Shown here: positions 34,293 to 43,850 of the stretch, in pieces | Position numbering within the stretch: position 1 is the stretch's first letter | How the letters are laid out: the number at the start of each line of letters is the position of its first letter | From: Bostrychus sinensis | Lineage: Eukaryota; Chordata; Actinopteri; Gobiiformes; Eleotridae | Direction of reading: 5' to 3' | DNA: 64,000 bases | NCBI GenBank assembly: GCA_020698575.1 | Contig: CM036243.1 | Coordinates: forward strand, 14,809,903 to 14,873,902 | Position numbers and translations under genes: made by a program | The notes under the pieces: generated by a model | Told to the model about the DNA's origin: nothing | Databases searched by the model: none | The model's input: the letters and a program-made list of their open reading frames with translations, nothing else

Positions 34293-35526
34293 TAAATATT
34301 ACTCTGAATTGATATGACCCAAATCTGATTGTCAGTAGCAGTTACTAAACTTAACTTTTTACTGTATGAGTTGAGGTGAGTGATGAATTCAACCTGAGCA
34401 TAGTGTCAAACTATTGTCGTCAGACGCATTTCTGTAACTACATACTTGTCCTGATTAACATTGAAATCAAGAAATTCAAATTATGCTTCCTTTAGCTTGT
34501 ATGCTAATTTTAGACGCTAATTGCAATGTTAAATAAAGCGGCTAAATGTTGACACACTCACTTATGTTTTCATACCAGGCTCTGATATTACTTACTTGTG
34601 CTCGAGTGGTTGTCTGTTGCCAAAAATCTTAATTATTCATAATTTGCGAATTTGCGATGCTTGGTGGCTAGTGTTAAATCCACCATTAAAAATGTAATAT
34701 CGTCTTTTTAACTTCCACTACCAGTCTTTGGAATGCAGACGTTCTGTTTCCAAACAGTAAGGGTCTATATCTTGCCGTTCCCATTTTTTAAGCTGTAGGC
34801 TATTGTTCCAAATAGCATTGTGCCAAATAGCCTACTTGTACTTTATTAATACTTTATTAAACTTATAAAAGTACAAGTGCTTTTGTATTGAGTAAATGAC
34901 AGTATCGGATTACTGCTGCATAGATTTTACAAAAATAAGAACAAGCTAGTTTTCTAAAGCTCTTCTAAAATAATTTGATTTTATTCATAGCAGAGTCAAG
35001 TTTGCTGGTGTAGGTTGCTATGGCAGCATTCCAGTAATAGATTGATTTTGGTCGAGTTATTCTATACACCCAACCCAAGAATGGAAGAAATCTTTTTCTC
35101 CCCCTTTGAGTGTACATGTGTGTTGATCTGCCCTGCATGCGTGTCTTTGCCTTATCAATCTGCAAGCGCTCTATTGATTGGCCAAAAGATATTTCCTTTA
35201 ATGTGCTTGGTTGAGTGGGGGGGCAGCTTTCACTTACAGCCTTAGAGCTCTTAAGAATGCCTATCTATCAACATTTCCAGGCATGGGAAGAAGCGTGCTG
35301 GATTAGGTATGGGCGGTTCGATCATGCAGGAAGAAAATAGCATCACACAGCCAACACTTCCCAAGAGAGATGCTCCAGCATGTTGATGTTTACTCTGTAG
35401 GAGGCACATATATCCCTGATAGGTGGAACAGTAGATCGTGAGCTTCGTGTCAGGCTTACAATGTGTTTACTAGTACTACACAATCTGTACAACACTATGG
35501 TTTGCTTGTAATTGGGCTAAGCATTC
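34293..35526. other. Intergenic, no gene recognised
   Basis: AT-rich, nothing identifiable. Confidence 0.45.
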
Positions 35527-35534
35527 ATATCTCT

Positions 35535-36515
35535 GCAGAGGTGGAAGTAACTAGATTATTTTACCCCAGAAATGTACTGTACATTTTTGAGGAAAGTGGA
35601 CTTTGGACATGTAGAATTAGAGAATATGTGTACTAAAATATACTTTAGTAAATATCTTAAGAAGATTTTTTTAATCTCTAGATGGGCAAAAGTACATTTT
35701 AGCCTTGATGGCAAAGTGGGTAGTGATAGTAGTAGAAGTAGCACTAGTAGTAATAATTATTAAGGAGTACCAACTGCAGCTATAGTATTAGTAGTGGCAC
35801 TATTTGTAGTAGTATTCATTCATTCATTCGTCTTCTTCCGGTTATTTCCATTAGGGGTCACAGGTGACTGGAGCCTATCCCAGTAACTTTGGGCCATAGG
35901 CGGGGTACACCCTGGACAGGGGCCAGCTTGATGCAGGGCTGACACAGAAACATACACAGACAGACAACCATTCACTCTCACATTCATTCACTAGGGGCAA
36001 GTTAGAGTCATCAATTCACCTAACACGTCTTTGGATGGTGGGAGGAAGCCGGAGAGAACCCACAGTAACACGGGGGAACATGCCCGCTCCACCCAGAAAG
36101 TTTGTGTGTTGGCCGGCCCAAGGATCGAGCCCACAATCTCCTTCCTGGGAGGCAAGAACACGAACCGCTCTGCCAATTTGTATTAATATTAGTGGTAAAA
36201 TTAGTAGTAGTAGTAGTAACTTTCTACATAAGTAAAAATTTAACACTTTTTCTCTTTTACTCAAATAACAATTGTGTTGGTTACTTCTATTTGACTGATA
36301 TTTTTTTGAAGTAACAGTACTTTTATTTGACTAATCCAGCCACATACAGCCTTTTTGTGCCAGTTCCAAGCCTTGATAAATGGCCATCTGGCATAACAAC
36401 CATAAATCACTGTAAGAGATAGATGGTTTGCTGTTGTTATCCTGAAAATGGCAAAGCTGAAAGGAAAAAGTACCTTTACTTAAGTACAAACATTCAGTAC
36501 ATATTCCACCTCTGC
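35535..36515. mobile_element. hAT-type element with a nested dispersed repeat
   Basis: Starts GCAGAGGTGGAAGTAAC and ends ATTCCACCTCTGC, a matching 12-base inverted repeat. The flanks ATATCTCT (35527-35534) and ATCCCTCT (36516-36523) agree at 6 of 8 bases. Ends are rich in TAAAAGTAC-type units as in the 22002 element. The middle is occupied by an unrelated dispersed repeat (35815-36178) flanked by TAGTAGTAG tracts. Confidence 0.75.
35815..36178 (+). repeat. Dispersed teleost repeat, complete-looking copy
   Basis: In order: ATTCATTCATTCATTCG, GGGGTCACAGGTGACTGGAG, CCTATCCCAGTAACTTTGG, GGCGGGGTACACCCTGGACA, a CATTCACTCTCACATTC segment, GTCTTTGGATGGTGGGAGG, GGGGGAACATGCCCG, GGATCGAGCCCACAATC and GAACCGCTCTGCC. 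The last two are an inverted tRNA-like head. It is the best preserved copy of the family in the window and is inserted in a hAT element. Confidence 0.88.
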
Positions 36516-36523
36516 ATCCCTCT

Positions 36524-38115
36524 GTGTGTGTGGACGCCCCGGAATGATGTGATGCATTGTGATGATAATGTCTCTCTCGGTTTTACACTCGAGCTCCATT
36601 TACTCCTCTCTTTGGGCCCAGTGTAGAACTTTGAGAGTCACAGATCCACCATTTAGCTCTCAGCGGGAGGAGAAAGGGAGAGAGGCGGAATCAGTTGCCG
36701 CTCCTCTGTTATCTCACTTAACAAAAGCCTCTGATGAAGACAACAAGCTCTCTGCCTCTCTAACCCCTTATGTCTCTCTCCTCATTTGTCTCGTGGCCTG
36801 CTCCTGTTAGCAGTTCCGAGTGCTAGTTGAACATGGCAGCTCTGACACTTCTGCACATTTCTGGCCCCTTTGTTGTGCATGTTGTCACATGCCTTATGCC
36901 AACGTGTGAGCGACTGGGTTCAAGGGTGGTTGTTATAGGCCTGTTGTGCACTTGTTTGCTAGTGGAAAAAGCAATGTTTTCCTACACCCTACTCTGTGCC
37001 TCTGTGCATTGCAGAACATATGCTTACATGTGTGTTTCCTATAGTAGACATCGTTCCATTGTTTCTTGTATAACTGACGTCTGTGTAATTATCTTTAGCA
37101 TGAGCGCACAGCAGCCTACACTCCTCCATATGTGCCAGTTTGCTGGTGTTATATCCAAATAGTGCCATAGCAGGAGAGGATTATAGTCAGTAGTGCAATA
37201 GAAAATGGGTGAACAGCCTCTCTAATTACTCTTCACCCATTGACACTAATTTACATACAAACACAATCGCACTTCAATACAAACCTTCATTATCTCCAGG
37301 TTCCATTCTGTAGGGCATGATATTTTGGCTGTTAAATTTCATTCAAGCCCACATTCGCACTGTTTAGTCATTACACTAAGTGAGAGACAAAAATAAAAAA
37401 GATATTTTTTTCTGAAAACACCATACAAGTTGGAAAAATGGCATCAAGACAGTTAGCTTAAACAAGTATTAAACTTAATACACTCAGTATATTAAAATCA
37501 TAGCTCAAGGTAAACACTGAAGTTGTTATTTATCATAACTTAATGCACTTATATGAGTTGCACGCATATTTACTAGTCCAGGTTGAACCAATGAAATGTG
37601 CATATGGACTGCATAGATGTTGTGGCTGATCAGAAGCCATACATTTACTGAAGAGGCACTACACAGTTCAAACAAATGTTAAAAAAGTACATTTTCTTGC
37701 ATTATTAGAAGATTGAGTACCCTGCTTGTTTATCGACCAAAATAAATAAATGTTTTTTTCCTGTCATACATAAGATGCACAGACACTCAATAAGCTCTAT
37801 TGTGGGCCCATTACAATGAGATCGAGGGGCCTGGCAGCACCATTGAGACTGCAGTGAGTGAGTGTATGTCAGCGCAAATAGGTTAGAAGAGATTGATGAA
37901 CTAGTGAGAAGGGGGAAAGGGAGCAGCTAATGGAGTTAAAAACATGCTATGATTGACATGCTGTATCTGATGATTGACAGAAGACACAAGTGGGACTAAT
38001 GGGCGCATGTGTGATCTGAATTCTGAGGCTTTTGGGTCTGGAGATGTTTTATCAATGCTTTTTTTGCATCAGCTTTGCTCTTCTTCCCACTTGAAAAAAA
38101 AAAAAATCATACTTG
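36524..38115. other. Upstream flank of ndst3, no gene recognised
   Basis: No exon or transposon end recognised. The short open frames at 36559-37162 lack motifs and are probably chance. Confidence 0.4.
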
Positions 38116-38295
38116 GGTGCCGTAGTATAGCTCAGTTGGTAGTGTATGTGGCGCATTTATGGAGCCACTACAGCCCGCCTCAACATTGTGGGTTTTGGGT
38201 CTGATGTACCAAATGTCTTTCGTGCTGTCTCCTCCATGATTTTCGGTCTTGTCCACTGTCCTGCCAAATAAAGACACAAAGACAAAGCTGTCCAA
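38116..38295 (+). repeat. tRNA-derived SINE
   Basis: The head GTGCCGTAGTATAGCTCAGT is tRNA-like with an A box (TAGCTCAGTTGG) and a decayed B box (GGGTTTTGGGTC). Then CTGTCTCCTCCATG, CGGTCTTGTCCACTGTCC and AAATAAAGACACAAAGACAA give the usual body and tail of a fish SINE. It lies about 0.5 kb before the promoter region of ndst3. Confidence 0.8.
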
Positions 38296-38405
38296 AAGGC
38301 TTATACTGTATATATTTATTGAGTTGAGTAGAAATGTTATTGTTGTTATTGTTGGGTAAATAAACAGATAAAATTTGCTGTTGATGTCCTCTGCTCTGGA
38401 CTTTG

Positions 38406-38500
38406 GTCTAGCCTAGTGATTCTCAACTAGTGGGTTGGGACCTAAAAGTGGGTCGCAGAACTGTTTTCAGTGAGTCATGGCCCTTTGCCGGGGCAAAATA
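38406..38500 (+). mobile_element. hAT-like left-end fragment
   Basis: TAGTGATTCTCAACTAGTGG followed by GGGACCTAAAAGTGGGTCGC is the left end of a widespread hAT group in vertebrates. No right end was found within 1 kb. Confidence 0.45.
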
Positions 38501-38799
38501 TATAGATAAATAAAAAGTTTCTTGATAATAATAAAAATAAAAAAAGGTGTCAGCATGGGACATAAGGTGTACAGAGGTTTAAAAGGCTGACGTGAGGAGT
38601 TGAGTTTTTAAAATAAAATGCAGCTAAGTGAATGTAGAATAGAATAATTCCCTTTCTGACACTGACTTGCTTCGTTTATTTAAAGATTATGTTCTTTTTT
38701 TTGTGTGTGACAAATAGTCTAACTATAGACTATTTGTCTATGGTTACCACCAAAAACCTAAAGAGCTCTGTAGTGAGAGTATGTACGGTAGCACTGTGA

Positions 38800-39166
38800 T
38801 CCAGGTAAAGGTGGGGGTCCTACGGTACCGGGCGGGAGCGTGTCCGCTGATGTTTGTGTCAATCAGACCCGGCCCCCTCCCTCTCTCTTCTCCCGCCTAT
38901 CTCTCTTCTGAAAGCCGAGCGTTTCCACGCGGTAGGCAGTCGTTCACAGGCGGCCCGATATCTCTCCACTCGTGTCCTAATCTCCACCTTAAAGAGTCCA
39001 GATAAAGCACAAGTGGCCGTGGCTGCAGAGAGGAGAATACAGCGGGGGAGACGGGAGTGAGTGAAGGAGAAGAATGATGAAAAGGGGGAGGAGAGCGGCT
39101 CATTCCGGCTGGCCGCCCCTGCTGCTCTAAGACCAAGAGAGAGAGAGAGAGAGAGAGAGCAGAGAG
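38800..39166 (+). promoter_or_regulatory. CpG-rich promoter region of ndst3 (inferred)
   Basis: The composition changes sharply from AT-rich to GC-rich with many CG dinucleotides at about 38820, lasting to about 39330, immediately before a splice donor. Features include GGTACCGGGCGGGAGCG, C-rich GGCCCCCTCCC and a (GA)n tract at 39135-39159. No TATA box is evident. Promoter activity and the transcription start are inferred from composition and position. Confidence 0.55.
39135..39159 (+). repeat. (GA)n tract in the leader region
   Basis: About 12 GA units just upstream of the first upstream ATG of the predicted transcript. Such tracts can bind GAGA-type factors, but that is speculation here. 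Confidence 0.9.
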
Positions 39167-39320
39167 ATGGCAGAAAGCTTTAGCATCCAAAACACACGGG
39201 AGTGGTGCACCACCGAGAGCGGAGCCCCGGACCCACCCGAAGCAGCAGCGGCAGCATCACCAGCGGCGGTCCTCCGGCAGACATCCTCCCCGCACGGCAG
39301 CGCCTCCACAGCGGCCAGAG
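39160..39320 (+). other. ndst3 non-coding exon 1 (3' part)
   Basis: GC-rich sequence ends GCGGCCAGAG followed by GTAAGC, a strong splice donor at 39321-39326. The expected acceptor is CTTTTCTCTGCAG ending at 40804, giving a 1484-bp intron. The exon's 5' limit is not visible. A frame opening with ATG at 39167 (context GAGATGG) runs across the junction, so the exon carries an upstream ORF. The exon assignment rests on signals only. Confidence 0.55.
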
Positions 39321-40839
39321 GTAAGCCCTCCCCCCGCTCGGTGCTCAGTCTTACCTGAAACTTTAACACAGTGCACTCTTCAACATAATTTCAACCTTTA
39401 GTCACTTTGTGATGGTAGCTCCTCTAACGCATGTGAAGCGTAGAGTAGAGGCATTTATCAGCCTTTATCTGGCGTATATTCAGTGTTTCCAACTCGTTAG
39501 ATGTACGCTAGGCTACACAATTTTAGATTTTGGGATATTCACTTTTTTCGCGTATATTTATCAAATTAAAATCTCAATTTGAGAGCTAAAGTCGCAAACA
39601 CTCATTTTAAACAACATGAATTAAACAAGTTTTAGAAATGTAGCCTACAGTCTACCGCCAATAGGCTACAGTGAGAAGCATGGACATCAATTATTTTAGT
39701 TTTACTCGTAAAATCAACTTGTTTTGGCTCACTTCAGTTACAGCGCCCCACTGTGGTTCGTACCTAGACAGGCTACCTCTAAATGTATGGAACAGGTTAC
39801 TTTATACGCAGCTAAAACTGACCGTCTGAATCTAGAGAAGTTGGTTGTAAATCACCAATTTGGATAAGGAAGTGCAAACACTAAGATTACCTGAACAAAC
39901 ATGAAGCAACTTAATACTTTTATTGTACCCACTAAGATAATTCCACTTGTAAAACATTATACTTAACGGCCAACTGGGAACTGTTATCTGCCTTTTTTGT
40001 TTTGGGAATGATTTTTAAATAAAATGACTGTGAACCCTCCTCTTTGACCTTCTTGTTGCGTGTACAAGCTGAAGGAGCGAGGCAAGAGGAACATAAGGAA
40101 GGACTATTGATATTCAAACAGACAGAAGGAGGGAAAAGAGGCTACAGAGAGAGCGGAGCATGGAGAGGAAGAAGAGAGAAAAGGATGCTGTGGGATCGTT
40201 CCTCGTCTCTGGCTCCCGGCACATACATTAAGATGCTAATCCTGGTCTTTTTTGTCTCTCTCTATAATTCATTGCATTTGGCACTTCTCTCTACTCTGTC
40301 TTTTTCTTGCACTTTGTCTTGCTCTCCACTGCCTGTGTACTGTCATGGGCTCCCACCAGATTAGTCCTCTTGGCAAAGGGATTCCAGCTCTAATTTTGTG
40401 GTATTTCAGATGATTAGGTTCAGAAATAGGACAGAAGTGCACAGAGTTTGGTGCAATTAGAGGAATTCTCAGCAGAGCTTTATCAAACTGATTAGATGAA
40501 TCCTGATCCACCTTCGCCACACCGCCACATAAACACACAACCAGCTGTTGCTTATTTGTGAGGATTGACTTGTGTTGTGTTTGTGCTTTTAACTGTGATG
40601 TCATGGTGTATGTGTGTGTGCCAGAGGTTGGATAAGCCCTATGGAAGTGAGTTGTTTTCAATCAGCTCTGTAGTTACCAGCTGTGCCCTCACATTCCCCA
40701 GGGTGGCACAGCCTAGGTACACACACAGAACTAATGCATACTATTCAACCTTGGCCAACAAATTCACTCTTTCTTCTTTTCTCCTTGTCCTCTTTTCTCT
40801 GCAGACATTAATCATCACCTGCTCCATCTCTGCATGTGA
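39167..40839 (+). promoter_or_regulatory. Upstream ORF in the predicted ndst3 leader (spans the first intron)
   Basis: ATG at 39167 has a G at -3 and a G at +4. Its frame stays open for 51 codons to the donor at 39321. Splicing to 40805 adds a further 11 codons and ends at TGA 40837-40839, for 62 codons. The product would be Ala/Ser/Pro-rich without a known domain. It ends about 200 nt before the main start, so it could restrain translation of the main frame. Its existence depends on the splice prediction and on transcription starting upstream of 39167. Confidence 0.45.
39327..40804. other. Intron in the ndst3 leader
   Basis: No coding exon is recognised. The stretch 40060-40200 is purine-rich (AGGAAGAAGAGAGAAAAGG) and keeps a frame open by composition. 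The intron ends in a good polypyrimidine tract and GCAG. Confidence 0.45.
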
Positions 40840-41040
40840 TCCCTCAGTGTGGACTGGAAGCAGAGACTCTCTACCCGGTTTTCCTCCATGTTTGTTCCTA
40901 AATATCCTGCGCCACTCCCCTTCATACCTGCCATGGTGACATGACACACCCCTGAGTGGCTTCAGACAATCTCTTGGGCTTTTCAAACCCAAACAGCAGA
41001 CTGTAAGAGACATTACCTTTGTACCAGTGTTTGCGCAACC
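40805..41040 (+). promoter_or_regulatory. ndst3 5' leader, exon 2 part, with short uORFs
   Basis: Between the acceptor at 40804 and the main ATG at 41041 there are several upstream ATGs: 40834 (immediately followed by TGA), 40888-40944 (18 codons and a stop) and 40941-40955 (4 codons and a stop). The main start has A at -3 (AACCATGA). Mammalian NDST mRNAs are known to have long structured leaders with regulated translation, so a repressive leader would fit the family. Confidence 0.6.
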
Positions 41041-42045
41041 ATGACGGTGGCAGTTCGATTCCGCCGTCACTTGCGCCGGCTGCTTCTCCTTCTGGCGTCT
41101 TGCTGTCTCCTCTCCCTCCTCCTCTCTGCGTACTTCCTGTTCACTAACTCCGCCCCCTCCATGCAGCTGGGACAGTCTGCCGAGCCTGCCTGCTCCCAGC
41201 CGCTGTCCATGTCATCCCCATATCGCCAGCTTCCCTACCCATACCCCCCTAACCCTCCTCACACCCACGTCCACACTGACCCAGTGGTGCTGGTCCTAGT
41301 GGAGTCCCAGTACTCTCAGCTGGGGCAGGACATTGTGGCCATACTGGAGTCAGCACATTTTCAGTTCCGCATGGAGATTGCCTCAGGAAAGGGTGACCTT
41401 CCACCACTCACAGAGAAAGGCCGTGGACGATATTCGCTCATTATTTATGAGAATCTATTAAAGTATGCTCACGCAGACACATGGAACAGACAGTTGTTGC
41501 ATCAGTACTGCACAGAGTATAGAGTGGGCATTATAGGTTTTTACCGCTCCACTGAAAACTCCCCTCCTTTACTCAAACTGCGAGGCCTCCCGCTGGTGCT
41601 AAAGACCAACCAGGCTCTAATGGACTGCTGTGTTGTGTCCAGTTCCCCTCTCCTCCACCTAACTAAGCCCGGCTCGGACAGAGGCCCTTTACCTGGAGAA
41701 GACTGGACGTCCTTCTACTCCAATCACTCTACTTACCAAGCTGTGCTCCATGCGCGGGCCAGAGAAGGGGCCCCCGGGGCAGGCAGTGGAGATAATTCTG
41801 GCCCTGGCTTCAGCACTGGACTGCAGGCCACAGTTGTCCAGGACATGGGTCTGTACGACGGGGTCAGGAGGGTGTTATTTGGCCAGGGGCTGGGATACTG
41901 GCTGCACAAACTTATCTTGGTGGATGCAATCTCCTACCTCACAGACAGAAAGCTGTCTTTAGGCCTGGACCGACACATACTGGTGGATATAGATGACATC
42001 TTTGTGGGAAAAGAGGGAACACGCATGAATGCCAAGGATGTCAAG
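41041..42045 (+). CDS. ndst3: Heparan sulfate N-deacetylase/N-sulfotransferase 3-like, first coding exon (residues 1-335)
   Basis: This exon encodes the N-terminal 335 residues of a Golgi type II membrane enzyme that removes acetyl groups from GlcNAc in heparan sulfate precursor and adds N-sulfate. Visible parts are a basic cytosolic tail (RFRRHLRR), a signal anchor at about 14-34 ending in SAYFLF, a Pro-rich stem to about residue 79, then TDPVVLVLVESQYSQLGQD opening the conserved lumenal region, GKGDLPPLTEKGRGRY, PLPGEDWTSFYSNHSTY with an N-glycosylation site, and LVDIDDIFVGKEGTR at 314-328 with Asp residues expected in the deacetylase metal site. SQYSQLGQD and the DCC at about 199-201 favour NDST3 over NDST1/2; NDST4 is the alternative. 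The exon ends AAG and is followed by GTATTG at 42046. Reading on into the intron adds only eight codons before a stop. The exon is in phase 0 with the next coding exon 14.6 kb downstream. Confidence 0.95.
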
Positions 42046-43029
42046 GTATTGTTGCTGAACGGAAAGCATTAATGCCTTTTTAGGATGTCACTTACACATT
42101 ATTGCACTGTAGGTCTGTTGTTTGTTCAAGAAATGCAAAACCTTTACTGTAAATAAGTTTATTACACTACATCTCATAACACAAAGCACATTAATTAAAC
42201 AGATGTAGCTTATAATATCAAAGCCCTGCCACCTGTGTTTCAGACAATAAGAAGAGTGTAAAGTAGTGTTGGTAATAAAAATCTATGCACAGTGTAATGT
42301 AATCATTGTTTTGACCATGGCTGTAATTTAGCCTTAAAGATGAACCCACTTTTTTGGGTTATTCAAAGCTCAGCTTGAGTTTATCCACCCAAAAACTGTG
42401 CTGAAGATTAGATTTTCTGCACTGAAGATACTTGAAGAAAGGTTTCACCAAGAGAGAGTTTGAGAGGATCTGAGCTTAGACACGAGTGCAGTGAGTATTT
42501 TGCAAACCTTGTGTATAGTTGAAGTGTATGTTGTGCTCTAGGCGCGCTCTGCGTTTGGAGTATGTGTTGGGCTACAGCAAGAGGGTATTTATTTCAACTG
42601 GAGGTTTTAAGCAGAAGTAAAGAGGCCATTTAGGGGAACAAAGAGGCAGAGTGAAAGAGACAAAGCAGAGGGCTGAGGCAGAGAAAGAGAGGGACTGAAT
42701 GAAGCAGTGAAAAGATGAATGGCACTTATTCCTCTTTTCCCACGTTCCTCCTCTTAAAGAAACTAAAGGAGAGTCAGCCATGCAACCCGCCTCTCAAGAC
42801 AGCTATTGTTTCAACACACACGCTTGTCTGAGCGTGCACACACACCTCCTTCACTATATGAAAACATACATGTATACAGTATTAGCATATAAACATTTAT
42901 TGTGAGTATTTAACCCTCCTTAAGGCAGAGTATGTGGGCCACATGGAAGTAACAGCCCTGCAAAAGTGTGGTCACACTCAATACAGCTTTAGTAATGTGG
43001 ATAATAGTTTTTTTTTTCTGTCTGATTAG
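42046..43029. other. ndst3 large intron, first segment
   Basis: The intron runs from 42046 to 56671 (14,626 bp). This segment shows no repeat or exon that I recognise. Confidence 0.6.
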
Positions 43030-43215
43030 TAATTGAAGTGCACTGTGGCAGAGTGGTTAGCGATAATGCCTCTCTGCCAGGTGATTGTGGGTTAGACCCT
43101 TGGACCGGCTGACTGCAGTCTCTCTGAGTGCATGTCCTTCCATCACTGTGGGTTCTCTCTGTAATACTCCCACCTTCCAAAAGACATTTATGTGTAGAAA
43201 AATGACTCTAAGTTG
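43030..43215 (+). repeat. SINE-like repeat, 5' half (interrupted)
   Basis: TRNA-like head GGCAGAGTGGTTAGCGATAA and a B-box-like TGGGTTAGACCC, then GTGGGTTCTCTCTG, CAAAAGACATTTATG and GACTCTAAGTTGCCCTT. This is the reverse of the dispersed repeat at 35815-36178. The expected continuation (GTGAATGGTTGTCTG...) is not here but at 43679. Confidence 0.7.
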
Positions 43216-43678
43216 CCCTTAATTAATGAAGGCAACGCTGGCAAGGAAAACGCAACAGTCATGGCGTCTCCAGTTCATGTCTATATGGATACACTTGAGG
43301 TGTGAAAAAAGGTAGAAAGTGTGAAAATCTGTAGTAACCCTGTGAGACCAGCTAACGGCACTGTTCATCCTGCTGACAATGTCACCGCTGCAGAAAAAGT
43401 CACAGCTTAACACTTTCACTTCAGCTTTAACATCTTGTGGTCTTCCTGGGCAGAGCTGATAAACTATGAAGTATTAATTATTTATGTATTACTAACAGTA
43501 AGTTGTCAAAATATAAATGTATGTGTAAGTGTTCAAGTTGTTTTGTGACTTGGACTGTGCTGTTATGGCATTGTTTTCACTGGGGACACTGTTTTTCCAG
43601 CACACAGGCGCGTGTAGACGAAAGACCTATCCGCAACGGTTTTATTGCATTTTTGGCAAAACGCGTTGACATGTAAAC
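43216..43678. mobile_element. Insertion splitting the SINE-like repeat
   Basis: About 460 bp lie between the two halves of the repeat. The junctions read GTTGCCCTT at the left and CAGCCCTT at the right, so GCCCTT (6 bp) may be a short target duplication. The right part has GGCAAAACGCGTTGACATG and TAAACAG, and the left part AACGCTGGCAAGGAAAACGC; the GGCAA/ACGC patches are reminiscent of inverted ends but are not a clean repeat. No coding potential. Confidence 0.5.
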
Positions 43679-43850
43679 AGCCCTTGAGTGTGAGAGTGAA
43701 TGGTTGTCTGCCAGTGTCTGTCAGCCCTGTGACATACAGGCCGTTGTCCAGGGTGTACTCTGCCTAAGGCCCATAGCTGCTGGAATAGGCTCCAGCCACC
43801 CGCAACCCATAACAGCAATAAGCAGAAGAAGATGAAGCTATGTATGGCCT
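43679..43850 (+). repeat. SINE-like repeat, 3' half (interrupted)
   Basis: GAGTGTGAGAGTGAATGG, TTGTCCAGGGTGTACTCTGC, CATAGCTGCTGGAATAGG and CTCCAGCCACCCGCAACCC continue the repeat of 43030-43215 in register, ending AGCAGAAGAAGATGAA. Confidence 0.75.

Noticed and set aside
38116..38160. tRNA gene
   Set aside because: The A box is good but the B box is decayed and a SINE body and tail follow, so it is a SINE rather than a functional tRNA.
39127..39369. Minus-strand frames across the CpG-rich exon 1 region
   Set aside because: GC-rich DNA lacks stop codons. No motif and opposite to the predicted transcript.
42046..42072. Extension of the ndst3 frame past residue 335 to a stop
   Set aside because: The sequence at 42046 is a splice donor and the conserved continuation (ALLETQ...) is found at 56672, so the eight extra codons are intronic read-through.
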